Origin: VXYL01 sp965199875
Lineage (GTDB): Bacteria > Pseudomonadota > Gammaproteobacteria > Pseudomonadales > Azotimanducaceae
Reading direction: 5' to 3'
NCBI GenBank assembly: GCA_965199875.1
Contig: OZ241346.1
Span: 1,860,001 to 1,924,000 of the forward strand
Length of the DNA: 64,000 bases
Part shown: positions 17,690 to 25,877 of the stretch, piece by piece
How positions within the stretch are numbered: the first letter of the stretch is position 1
Layout of the letters: the number at the start of each line of letters is the position of its first letter
The notes under the pieces: model-generated
The model's database searches: none
What the model saw: only the letters and a program-made list of their open reading frames with translations
What the model was told of the DNA's origin: nothing
Translations under genes and position numbers: made by a program

Positions 17690-19144
17690 GTGACCGATCC
17701 CGCCAACGACATCGTCGACACCGCCCGCGAGGACTTGCTCGATGCCAGCGAGATCGCCAGCGGCGACGTCGACCGGCTGCTCGGCCAGCTGGCCAGCGCC
17801 GACATCGACAACGGCGAACTGTTCTTTCAACTGTCCCGCCACGAAGCCTGGAGCCTGGAAGACGGCATGGTGAAAAACGGCGCCTTCGGCGTCGACCGGG
17901 GCGTTGGCGTGCGCGCCATCAGCGGCGAGAAGACCGGCTTCGCCTACGCCGACGACATCGCCCCGAACGCACTGGCGGACGCCACCTCCGCGGCGCGCAG
18001 CATTGTCCGCAGCGGCGCCACGGGCACGGCCAAGGCGCTGGTCCGTTCCGCCGTTCCGGCGCGCTACGAAGCGGCGGATCCCATCGCCTCCGCCAGCGAG
18101 GATGCCAAGGTGGCGCTGCTGCAACGCATCGACGAGTTCGCCCGCCGCCAGGACTCCCGAGTGAAGGAAGTGTCGGTGCGCATCGCGCTGAACCACGAGA
18201 CGCATCTGGTTGCCGGCACCGACGGCACGCTGAGTGCCGACGTGCGCCCCTTGGCGCGTTTCGACGTCTCCGTGATCGCCGAGCAGAACGGCCGCCGGGA
18301 ACGGGGCTTCAGCGGCGGCGGCGGACGCTTCGACACGGCTTGGCTGTTTGCCACCGATGCCGCCGAGAAGCACGCTCTGGAAGCCGTTCGCGCCGCGCTG
18401 CTGAACCTCGACGCGGTGGACGCGCCGGCCGGGCCGATGCCCGTGGTGCTGGGCCCGGGCTGGCCGGGCGTGCTGCTGCACGAGGCCGTGGGCCATGGCC
18501 TCGAGGGGGATTTCAACCGCAAGGACACTTCCGCCTTTGCTGGCCGGATCGGCGAAACCGTGGCCTCGCCGCTGTGTACGGTGGTGGACGACGCGACGCT
18601 GGCCAATCGACGCGGCTCGCTCACCGTGGACGACGAAGGCACCCCCGGCCAGCGCACGGTGCTGATCGAAAACGGCGTGCTGGTGGGCTATCTGCAGGAC
18701 AAGCACAACGCCACGCTCATGGGCACGTCGAGCACCGGCAACGGTCGCCGCCAGTCCTATTCGCATCTGCCGATGCCGCGCATGACCAACACCTTTCTGG
18801 AAGCCGGCGACGCCGACCCGCAAGAGATCATCGCCAGCGTCGACAAGGGCGTCTACGCCGTGAGCTTCGGCGGCGGGCAGGTGGACATCACCTCCGGCAA
18901 GTTCGTCTTCTCCGCCACCGAGGCGTACCTGATCGAAGGCGGCAAGGTCGGCGCTCCCATCCGCGGCGCGACGCTGATCGGCAACGGCCCGCAGGTGATG
19001 CAGCGCGTCTCGATGGTCGGCGCCGATCTCCAACTCGACGAAGGCGTCGGCGTCTGCGGCAAGGACGGCCAGACGGTTCCGGTGGGCGTCGGCCAGCCGA
19101 CTTTGCGCATCGACGAAATCACCGTCGGCGGCACCAGCGCATGA
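17690..19144 (+). CDS. tldD: Metalloprotease TldD
   Basis: 484 residues. Partner of PmbA/TldE in a heterodimeric metalloprotease that trims peptides such as microcin B17 precursors and CcdA antitoxin. The zinc-binding HEAVGHGLEGDF motif near residue 264 supplies the HExxxH pattern, and the conserved GTSSTGNGRRQSYSHLP and SFGGGQVDITSGKF blocks follow. The GTG at 17690 is chosen because it opens the conserved region and follows the yhdP stop by 1 nt. The stop TGA overlaps the pmbA ATG. Confidence 0.97.
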   Translation: MTDPANDIVDTAREDLLDASEIASGDVDRLLGQLASADIDNGELFFQLSRHEAWSLEDGMVKNGAFGVDRGVGVRAISGEKTGFAYADDIAPNALADATSAARSIVRSGATGTAKALVRSAVPARYEAADPIASASEDAKVALLQRIDEFARRQDSRVKEVSVRIALNHETHLVAGTDGTLSADVRPLARFDVSVIAEQNGRRERGFSGGGGRFDTAWLFATDAAEKHALEAVRAALLNLDAVDAPAGPMPVVLGPGWPGVLLHEAVGHGLEGDFNRKDTSAFAGRIGETVASPLCTVVDDATLANRRGSLTVDDEGTPGQRTVLIENGVLVGYLQDKHNATLMGTSSTGNGRRQSYSHLPMPRMTNTFLEAGDADPQEIIASVDKGVYAVSFGGGQVDITSGKFVFSATEAYLIEGGKVGAPIRGATLIGNGPQVMQRVSMVGADLQLDEGVGVCGKDGQTVPVGVGQPTLRIDEITVGGTSA

Positions 19145-20505
19145 GCGGCGCGACGACGCGGCCCGCGGGGCTGACGGCGGACCCGCAACGCACGGCCGCC
19201 AGTCTGAAGCAACTGGTGGAGCGCATCTTGGCCGAAGCCAAGCGCCAGGGCGCCAGCGCCGCCGAGGTTGCCGCGGACGACGACACCGGCCTCTCGGTGA
19301 CGGTGCGCAACGGCGAGCTGGAAACCGTGGAGTTCAACCAGAGCCACGCCTTCGGCATCACCGTCTACGTCGGCGCCCGCAAGGGCCACGCCAGCACTTC
19401 CGACCCGCGCGCCGACGCCGTGGCCGACACGGTTCGCGCCGCCATGAACATCGCCAAGTACACCGGCGAAGACGCCTGCAACGGCTTGGCCGAAGCCGAA
19501 CTGATGGCGACGGCGCTGCCGCCCCTGGATCTCCACCACCCGTGGCCCATCGACGTCGCCGCAGCGACGGTTCAAGCGCAGGAGACCGAGGCCGAGGCGC
19601 TTGCCTTCGACAGCCGCATCGTCAATTCCGAAGGAGCGCAGGTGTCGACGCTGCGCGGCTGCAGCTGCTACGGCAACTCCCACGGCTTCGTCGAAAGCCG
19701 CTTCGGCACCACGCACTCGATCAGCTGCGCGGTGATCGCCGCCGACGAACAAGGCATGCAGCCCGAGCACTGGTACACCCTTGCTCGGGACCCTGGGGAG
19801 CTGGACGAAGGCCAGGCCGTCGGCCAGGAGGCGGCGCGCCGCGCCGTCGCCCGCCTCGGCCGCCGCCGCATCGCCACCGGCACCTATCCGGTGCTGTTCG
19901 CGGCGCCGATCGCCGGCGGCTTGATCGGCCACCTGCTGTCCGCGCTCAGCGGCGCGGCGCAGTACCGCAAGGAGTCCTATCTGCTCGACAGCATCGGCCG
20001 CCAGGCGCTGGCCAAGGGCATGACGCTTGCCGAGGAACCGCATCGGCCCAAGGGCCTTGGCAGCGCCGCCTTCGACGGCGACGGCGTGGCGACCCGCGCC
20101 AAGGCGTTCGTCGACGACGGCGTGGTGGCGAGCTACGTTCTTGGCACCTACTCGGCGCGCCGCCTGGGCCTCGCCACCACCGGCAACGCCGGCGGCGTGT
20201 TCAACTTGGACGTGCTGGCCAAGCAGCGCCCGGTGGAGGACCTGCTGCGCGAAATGGGCACCGGCCTGGTGGTGACCAGCCTGATGGGGCAGGGCGTCAA
20301 CATCGTCACCGGCGACTATTCGCGGGGGGCTGCGGGGGTTTGGGTGGTGAACGGCGAACCCGCGCATCCGGTGGACGAAGTGACGGTGGCGGCGAATCTC
20401 GACACGATATTCAAGGGCATCGTCGGCTGCGGCGACGACGTGGACGAGCGCCACAACGTCCGCACCGGCTCGCTGTTGACCGAGGCGATGACGGTAGCCG
20501 CCTGA
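19141..20505 (+). CDS. pmbA: Metalloprotease subunit PmbA (TldE)
   Basis: 454 residues, full length. Non-zinc subunit of the TldD/TldE protease. Recognisable family blocks are GELETVEFNQSHAFGITVYVG (residues 55-75), the glycine-rich APIAGGLIGHLLSALSGAAQY segment where TldD has its zinc site, and the C-terminal GVNIVTGDYSRGAAGVWVVNG. The HExxxH motif is absent, as expected for TldE. The ATG overlaps the tldD stop (ATGA). It is the last gene of the mre series; lpxC converges 52 nt further. Confidence 0.97.
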   Translation: MSGATTRPAGLTADPQRTAASLKQLVERILAEAKRQGASAAEVAADDDTGLSVTVRNGELETVEFNQSHAFGITVYVGARKGHASTSDPRADAVADTVRAAMNIAKYTGEDACNGLAEAELMATALPPLDLHHPWPIDVAAATVQAQETEAEALAFDSRIVNSEGAQVSTLRGCSCYGNSHGFVESRFGTTHSISCAVIAADEQGMQPEHWYTLARDPGELDEGQAVGQEAARRAVARLGRRRIATGTYPVLFAAPIAGGLIGHLLSALSGAAQYRKESYLLDSIGRQALAKGMTLAEEPHRPKGLGSAAFDGDGVATRAKAFVDDGVVASYVLGTYSARRLGLATTGNAGGVFNLDVLAKQRPVEDLLREMGTGLVVTSLMGQGVNIVTGDYSRGAAGVWVVNGEPAHPVDEVTVAANLDTIFKGIVGCGDDVDERHNVRTGSLLTEAMTVAA

Positions 20506-20557
20506 GCGCAGGGGCGACCTGCTCCGGGGCGCTGCCCGCCGACCGGCGCGGCTCGGC

Positions 20558-21442
20558 TTACGCGCCGCCGTAAGCGGTGGACTCGAGCGTTACCGCCTCG
20601 AACGCGCCGGGATCGTCCAGCAGGCGCAGCAGCAAGGCGTTGTTGGCGCGGTGCCCGGAGAGATATCCGGAAAACGCGCCGATGATGGGCGCGCCGCACA
20701 GGTAGAGGTCGCCAATGGCGTCGAGCACCTTGTGCTTGACGAACTCGTCCTCGTAGCGCAGCCCGTCGTCGTTCATGATGCCGTCCTCGCCGATGACGAT
20801 GGCGTTGTCCAGGCTGCCGCCGCGGGCCAGTCCTTCGGCGCGCAGCGCCTGCATGTCCTCCAGGAAGCCGAAGGTGCGCGCCCGGCTGATGTCGCGCACG
20901 AACGCATCCGGCGAGACGTCCACGGCGATGTGCTGGCGTTGCGTGGCGAAGAACGGATGCTTGTAGTTCATGGTGTACTCGACGCGAAAACCGTCGTGGG
21001 GCACGAGCTTCGAAACCGCGCTGCCGTCGGTGTAGGACACCTCCCGAACCACGCGCAGAAAGCGCTTCGGCGATGCCTGCTCCTCGATGCCGGCGGACTC
21101 GATCAGACGCACGAAAGGCTCCGCGCTGCCGTCCATGATGGGCAGTTCCGGGCCGCTCAAGTCCACGTAGGCGTTGTCCACGCCGAAGCCCGAGAACGCG
21201 GCCATCAGATGTTCCACCGTGGCGACCTGCACTTCGCCGACGCCAAGCGTGGTCGCCAGCCGGGTGCTGACCACGTTGGCCGCCGCCGCCTTGACCACCG
21301 CGCTCCGGCAGATGTCCAGCCGCCGAAAGACGATGCCCGTGCGCACCGCCGCCGGGCGAAGCACCACCTGCACGGACGCGCCGGAGTGCAGGCCCACGCC
21401 TTCCGTGCATACGGTGCTCGCCAAAGTCTTCTGCGCGATCAT
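20558..21442 (-). CDS. lpxC: UDP-3-O-acyl-N-acetylglucosamine deacetylase LpxC
   Basis: 294 residues. Zinc enzyme that catalyses the committed step of lipid A synthesis. Zinc ligands are visible: His78 in ATVEHLMAA and the HKVLDAIGD motif near residues 236-244, with the catalytic His in GHRANNALLL near 262. The N-terminal MIAQKTLASTVCTEGVGLHSG is typical. It usually sits at the end of the division/cell-wall cluster after ftsZ; here it is separate, convergent with pmbA. Its start at 21442 is preceded by a GGGAGGGG purine stretch. Confidence 0.97.
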   Translation of the reverse strand: MIAQKTLASTVCTEGVGLHSGASVQVVLRPAAVRTGIVFRRLDICRSAVVKAAAANVVSTRLATTLGVGEVQVATVEHLMAAFSGFGVDNAYVDLSGPELPIMDGSAEPFVRLIESAGIEEQASPKRFLRVVREVSYTDGSAVSKLVPHDGFRVEYTMNYKHPFFATQRQHIAVDVSPDAFVRDISRARTFGFLEDMQALRAEGLARGGSLDNAIVIGEDGIMNDDGLRYEDEFVKHKVLDAIGDLYLCGAPIIGAFSGYLSGHRANNALLLRLLDDPGAFEAVTLESTAYGGA

Positions 21443-21732
21443 GCCCCTCCCTGCCCGCAGCGAATGCCGGCTAGCTGAAGCTAGGGGGCAGACGAAGCGA
21501 CCTTACCAACAGCCGCCCCAGCAAGGTGTAACAATTTGTTTCGGCGGTATTCTGGCGGGTGCGACGGGGGGCGACAAAGAGGCATCACCCCCGTCCCACC
21601 AGGAGTTTCTTCGGTGGCGAGACGAGGAATGCCGCAGTTGGCGAATGTTGTCGACGAGCGCTGACGAAGGCGAGCGATCAGCCAGAGTCGGCGCCTACAA
21701 GTCGATCAACGAGTGACTCGGTTGGAGCGGCA
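21443..21732. other. Intergenic stretch upstream of lpxC
   Basis: 290 bases between the divergent-from-left lpxC start and the stop of the next minus-strand gene. It must hold the lpxC promoter (reading leftward). I see no gene, no clear terminator and no repeat. Short reading frames here lack ribosome sites and do not resemble protein. Confidence 0.5.
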
Positions 21733-22929
21733 TCAAGCGTCCACGGCGTCCAAATAGCGATTGAGCAGGCCGGGGTGCAGGGCCTGCAGCGTTCGGCGGT
21801 TGTCGATTTCCTGCCGATCGTTGCCCCCCGTGGCCAACGCGATGAGCGCGTTGAAGGCGCGCGCCGGATCGCTCTCGACGTCGGATGGCGCCATCGTGCG
21901 GGCCGTGCCGGGCGCCTCCAAGACCACCCAGGCGGGGAACCACGGCGCGGTGATGGGCGGGTCGATGTCGGCGTCGATGGCCGCATCCCATGCGTTCCTC
22001 AACGCCGCATCGGGAAACCGTGCTGCGCGGATCAGCTCCGTGAAGTAGTCCGGCGCGTTCCAGCACAGTGCGAACCAGCTCGCCAGCGCACTCTTGCGAT
22101 CGCGCAGCCGCGACTGCGCCTCTGCCAGCCAGCCCAGCAGCATTGGCTGGCGCTGATGGCCGGCGGTGCTGCAAACGCTGCGGCGCGCGTTCTCCCAGTC
22201 CAGGCCGTTCAAGTACGCCCAAGCGGCGTGGCGATGGGGCCGCGTTGCCTCGAACGGTCGGCCCTCAAGCGCAGCGCCGAGTTCGCGCCACTTGGGCGTG
22301 AGGAAATCGCGCGCTCCGGCGTGCAGCAACGCGCTTGCCGCAGGCAGCCAGCGGCTCTCCAGCTGCGTCAACCGTTTGGTTGCGTTCTCGGCGCTCGGCG
22401 GCGCGCTCTGCAAGGCATCGATCAACGTCCTGGCATCGGCGATGGCCCAGTGGTGCGGGTTGATCTCGCCAAGGCGCGCGAGACGCGCCTTGGCCGCGTT
22501 CGCGTCCTGGCTGGCGAGCGCTCGGACGACATCGTTGGCTGCCGTCGATTCCTGGGTGTCCAGAAACAAGTCGAGTTGCGAACGGCTTGCCGCGGGCAGG
22601 AACTCGGTGTGCAGAAGCTCGTCCAGGCGGCTGTCTCGGGAGGCGCGCAGTTCCGTGCCGGCGTTGTTGTCGATGCCGTACAGCGTGATGGCCTGTGCCT
22701 CCAGCTTCAGCCCACGCGCACAGTCTTGCACCCGCTCCATGAGCTCCCGCGCCGGGCCGGGGCCTGCCACCAGCGTATCGTCCAGCGTCTTCTGCTCGCC
22801 GCGCAGCCACGCCCGGTAGTCGTCGTAGTCCAGCCGGTTGGTCGCCAGCAGCAGCTCCAGCGGCGAACAGGAGCCGTGCTCGGCGAGCAGCTGCGGCACC
22901 ACGGTCTGCGCTTCGGCGAGCGGCGTCAT
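21733..22929 (-). CDS. Hypothetical soluble protein, 398 aa
   Basis: Not recognised. The ATG at 22929 has a GGAGGAAGGAC ribosome site. The protein is soluble, almost wholly helical and alanine/leucine-rich, with repeated helix pairs (such as VVRALASQDANAAKARLARLGEINPHHWAIADARTL) that suggest a TPR/SEL1-like or HEAT-like solenoid; I cannot show a strict repeat. Tryptophans recur in similar contexts (AWLRGEQ, HHWAIADA, AWAYLNGLDWENA, ASWFALCWNAPDYF). It stands alone on the minus strand with the DUF35 operon divergent on the other side. A scaffold role is a guess. Confidence 0.65.
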   Translation of the reverse strand: MTPLAEAQTVVPQLLAEHGSCSPLELLLATNRLDYDDYRAWLRGEQKTLDDTLVAGPGPARELMERVQDCARGLKLEAQAITLYGIDNNAGTELRASRDSRLDELLHTEFLPAASRSQLDLFLDTQESTAANDVVRALASQDANAAKARLARLGEINPHHWAIADARTLIDALQSAPPSAENATKRLTQLESRWLPAASALLHAGARDFLTPKWRELGAALEGRPFEATRPHRHAAWAYLNGLDWENARRSVCSTAGHQRQPMLLGWLAEAQSRLRDRKSALASWFALCWNAPDYFTELIRAARFPDAALRNAWDAAIDADIDPPITAPWFPAWVVLEAPGTARTMAPSDVESDPARAFNALIALATGGNDRQEIDNRRTLQALHPGLLNRYLDAVDA

Positions 22930-23132
22930 GCGATGTCCTTCCTCCGATGTGCTGCGCTGCGTTGGCACCGCGAGCATCCGTCACGATGTCGGCGAGGCGA
23001 CGATACCAACTTCCGGCTGGCGCGTGGACTTTCGTTTGGCGCTCGATGCTCGACCCGCTTCAAGCCATTGACCTGGCGCCCGGAACGGCCCATGCTTGCG
23101 TACAGTGTTTGGCTGCGCTGCGAGGGGGCTGG

Positions 23133-23552
23133 ATGTCGAACAAACCGTTGCCGGCTGTCGACTACCTGAAGATTCCGGACGATGGCGACCCTTACTTGGA
23201 GGGCTGTCGCTGCTCAGTGTGCGGCGCGACGTTCCTGGGCGAGCGCGCCAACTGCTCGAAGTGCGGCGCCCGCGGGCAGATGCGCACGGTTCGCCTGGCC
23301 AGTCGCGGCGAGCTGTACTCCTACTGCATCGTGCATCGTTCGTTTCCTGGCATCGACGTGCCCTACGTCTCGGCCATCGTCGACCTCGACGGCGGCGGCA
23401 CGGTGAAGGGCAACCTCGTGGGCGTCGCGCCGGACCCGGCCGAAATCGAGTTCGGCATGCCGGTGGAGGTGGTCTTCGACGATGCCCTCGGGCGCAAGGA
23501 CAGCGACGGCAACGCCTACCTCGCCTACTTCTTCAAACCCCTCGCACCTTAA
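23133..23552 (+). CDS. DUF35 Zn-ribbon/OB-fold acyl-CoA binding protein
   Basis: 139 residues. An N-terminal rubredoxin-like zinc ribbon (CSVCGATFLGERANCSKCG, two CxxC pairs) is followed by an OB fold (RGELYSYCIVHRSFPG, VPYVSAIVDLDGGGTVKGNL). Such proteins form a complex with thiolase-like enzymes and help bind acyl-CoA, as in the retro-aldolases/thiolases of steroid side-chain breakdown. The thiolase is encoded 400 nt downstream in the same direction, so this is very probably its partner. The start is the ATG at 23133. Confidence 0.9.
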   Translation: MSNKPLPAVDYLKIPDDGDPYLEGCRCSVCGATFLGERANCSKCGARGQMRTVRLASRGELYSYCIVHRSFPGIDVPYVSAIVDLDGGGTVKGNLVGVAPDPAEIEFGMPVEVVFDDALGRKDSDGNAYLAYFFKPLAP

Positions 23553-23561
23553 GGAGCATAC

Positions 23562-23837
23562 ATGCCATTCAAGCCTCTGCCTGCAACGGCCGTCTTCTCG
23601 CCTTCCGACTCGTTGGAACTAACCGCCTCCAAGGCACACTACGACGAAGACCTAGGCGCGACGGTGTTCAACGTGTCGCTGAACGGCGAGCACGTAACCA
23701 TCGTGCAGAATGTCGAAGACGAATGGGTTACCTGGGGCGAGTTCGAGGACAACGGGTACGCTGAAGTCTGCGTATCCGGTCCGCGTGTCGAAGCCGTGCG
23801 CGCGGTATTCGCGGAAGTGCTTCGCCACGTCGTCTAA
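23562..23837 (+). CDS. Small hypothetical protein in the thiolase operon, 91 aa
   Basis: Not recognised. The ATG at 23562 follows an AAGGAGCATAC ribosome site and lies 9 nt after the DUF35 stop, so it belongs to the operon. It is acidic with alternating strands (ATVFNVSLNGEHVTIVQNVEDEWVT split by short turns) and a C-terminal helix (VEAVRAVFAEVLRHVV). No cysteines suited to metal binding except one, no membrane segment. Being between a DUF35 protein and its thiolase, it may be a third subunit of that complex; this is inference from position only. Confidence 0.6.
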   Translation: MPFKPLPATAVFSPSDSLELTASKAHYDEDLGATVFNVSLNGEHVTIVQNVEDEWVTWGEFEDNGYAEVCVSGPRVEAVRAVFAEVLRHVV

Positions 23838-23955
23838 CGCCCTCCCCGGGTGCCGTGCGAAAGCGCAGACGCCCGTACCTACGGAGAACTGCCATACCCT
23901 TCCCAACCACCGCAACGGCCACCTGATCGGCCCTCAACCCGCAAGGAACACCACC

Positions 23956-25101
23956 ATGACAGATGCATACGTCGTCGGCGTAGACATGATCCAGTTCGGA
24001 CGGTTTCCCGACAAGACCGTCCCGCAAATCGGCTCCGAAGCGGCGCTCTTGGCGCTCGACGACTGCGGGCTGACCATCCACGACATGCAGGCGCTGTACT
24101 GCGGCAATCTGGGCCAGGCCAGCGGCATGGTCGGCCAGCGCATTCTGCAGGAGATCGGCCAAACCGGCATTCCGGTCGTCAACGTCTCCAACGCCTGCGC
24201 CACCGGCGCCACCGCCTTTCGCGAAGCGTGGACGGCGGTGAAGGCGGAACTCCACGATCTGGTGCTCGCCGTGGGCGTCGAACAGATGGGCAAGGGGCTG
24301 CTTGGCGGCGCTGGCGGCGGCAAGGGCATTTCCAAGGAGGGGCTCTTGGGCTCCGGCACCATGCCGTCGGTATTCGCCGAGGCCGGCATGGAGCACAGCC
24401 GCGCCCACGGCACCACCTTCGAGCAGTTCGCCAAGGTGTCGGTGAAGAACCACCACCACTCCACCATGAACCCCAAGGCGATGTACCAGATCGAAACGCC
24501 CCTCGAGGTGGTGATGAACGCCGAGATGATCTCCTACCCCAACACCAAGCTGATGTGCTCGGTGAACGTCGACGGCTCCGCCGCGGCGGTGATCGCGTCG
24601 GAGAAGAAAGCGCGGGAACTCGGCCTGATGGAGCGCGCCATCAAGGTGCGGGCCTCCGTGCTCACCTCGGACCCGTGGCAGGAGCGCGACCTGGTGATGC
24701 CGGACGTCAACACCTGCACGCGCAAGGCCGCGGCGGCCGCCTACGAGATGGCGGGCGTCGGCCCCGACGACGTGGATCTGGTGGAACTGCACGACTGCTT
24801 CGCCACCGCGGAGATCCTGCACTACGGGAACCTCGGCCTGTGCAAGGACGGCGACGCCGGCCGACTGATCGACGACGGCGAAGTGGAACTCGGCGGCCGG
24901 GTGCCGGTGAACGTCTCCGGCGGCCTGCTCTCCAAGGGGCATCCCCTGGGCGCTACCGGCATCGCCAACATCTACGAAGTGTCCACCCACTTGCGCGGCG
25001 AAGCCGGCAAGCGCCAAGTGGAAGGCGCGCGCATCGGCCTCACCCACGTCATCGGCCTCGGCAGCGCCTGCGGCATCCACATTCTGGAGAAAGCCGCCTA
25101 G
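23956..25101 (+). CDS. SCP-x type thiolase / lipid-transfer protein
   Basis: 381 residues. Thiolase superfamily member of the SCP-x/Ltp2 type, acting on acyl-CoA substrates (thiolysis or retro-aldol cleavage of branched or steroid side chains). The nucleophilic Cys is near residue 81 in NVSNACATGATAF; ELHDCFATAEILHY near 277 and SKGHPLGATG near 330 carry the other active-site residues. The ATG at 23956 has an AAGGAA ribosome site. Paired with the DUF35 protein at 23133. Substrate cannot be deduced. Confidence 0.92.
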   Translation: MTDAYVVGVDMIQFGRFPDKTVPQIGSEAALLALDDCGLTIHDMQALYCGNLGQASGMVGQRILQEIGQTGIPVVNVSNACATGATAFREAWTAVKAELHDLVLAVGVEQMGKGLLGGAGGGKGISKEGLLGSGTMPSVFAEAGMEHSRAHGTTFEQFAKVSVKNHHHSTMNPKAMYQIETPLEVVMNAEMISYPNTKLMCSVNVDGSAAAVIASEKKARELGLMERAIKVRASVLTSDPWQERDLVMPDVNTCTRKAAAAAYEMAGVGPDDVDLVELHDCFATAEILHYGNLGLCKDGDAGRLIDDGEVELGGRVPVNVSGGLLSKGHPLGATGIANIYEVSTHLRGEAGKRQVEGARIGLTHVIGLGSACGIHILEKAA

Positions 25102-25162
25102 TCCACTGCACGGCCAAGGAGGTGTCGGCCTAGCCAGCCAGACGGCAGCGCCGCCAACCCGT

Positions 25163-25192
25163 GAGGAACGGACCGACCCCGGTCCGTTCCTC
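25163..25192 (+). terminator. Perfect 12-bp hairpin after the thiolase gene
   Basis: gaggaacggacc (25163-25174) and its exact reverse complement (25181-25192) enclose a 6-nt loop. No T-run follows, so as an intrinsic terminator it is imperfect. It lies 61 nt after the thiolase stop and 19 nt before the phosphoesterase start, so it could end the upstream transcript or shape the leader of the next gene. Confidence 0.55.
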
Positions 25193-25211
25193 GAACCACC
25201 TTGAGACGGCC

Positions 25212-25688
25212 ATGCGCATCGGCGTCGTCAGCGACACGCACAACAATCTGGCCAACGTCCGCGCCATCGTTCGCCTGTTCAACGACGCCGGCGTGCAGCG
25301 GGTGGTGCATACCGGCGACATCACCAAGGCGAAGACGCTGGACGAGCTCGCGCAGCTCGACGCGCCGCTGTTCGGCGTCTTCGGCAACAACGACGTCGAA
25401 CGCGACAGCCTGAACGCGAGCGTCCACGCCCACGGTTTCGCGTTCTGCGAGCCGCCGCTGCGACTCGACTGGCACGGGCGGCGCATCGTCGTCGTCCACG
25501 ACCCGCTGGAACTGCCGGACGACGGCTACCAGCTGGCGCTGCACGGCCACACCCACATGCACCGCTGCGAACGCCTGGACGAGCGGCTGATCTTCAATCC
25601 CGGCGAGTGCTCCGGGCACATGAAGGGCTACAACGCCGTCGGCGTCGTCGACCTCGACACGCTGGCCACGCGACTGTTGAAGTTCTAG
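25212..25688 (+). CDS. YfcE/MJ0936-type metallophosphoesterase
   Basis: 158 residues. Calcineurin-like phosphodiesterase of the small YfcE/MJ0936 family, with two-metal motifs in order: SDTHNN (residues 7-12), HTGDIT, GNND, and LHGHTHMH. Members hydrolyse phosphodiesters; the natural substrate is generally unknown. The ATG at 25212 directly opens the first metal-binding strand (MRIGVVSDTH). A strong hairpin lies 19 nt upstream, which may reduce or regulate ribosome access. Confidence 0.92.
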   Translation: MRIGVVSDTHNNLANVRAIVRLFNDAGVQRVVHTGDITKAKTLDELAQLDAPLFGVFGNNDVERDSLNASVHAHGFAFCEPPLRLDWHGRRIVVVHDPLELPDDGYQLALHGHTHMHRCERLDERLIFNPGECSGHMKGYNAVGVVDLDTLATRLLKF

Positions 25689-25862
25689 AAGCTGCGACCC
25701 ACCGCCCATCCGGCGCGGCGACATGAGCGACATCAAAGGCTGTACGAAAGGCCAGCAGATTGTGTTACGGTAGCCACGATGTTGATTGGTAACTCGCCGA
25801 TGAGTTGGCTGGTTTGCAGCGGAGCTGCAGACGTGTCGAACAACGGCCAGCGAGAGGTGAGC

Positions 25863-25877
25863 ATGTCTGCGCCATGA
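25863..25877 (+). other. Four-codon leader reading frame overlapping cas3 start
   Basis: ATG TCT GCG CCA TGA follows a strong GAGAGGTGA ribosome site. Its stop overlaps the cas3 ATG (25874) by two bases. The cas3 ATG itself lies 16 nt from that ribosome site, too far for direct initiation, so ribosomes may terminate on this minigene and restart at cas3. Inference from sequence only. Confidence 0.45.
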
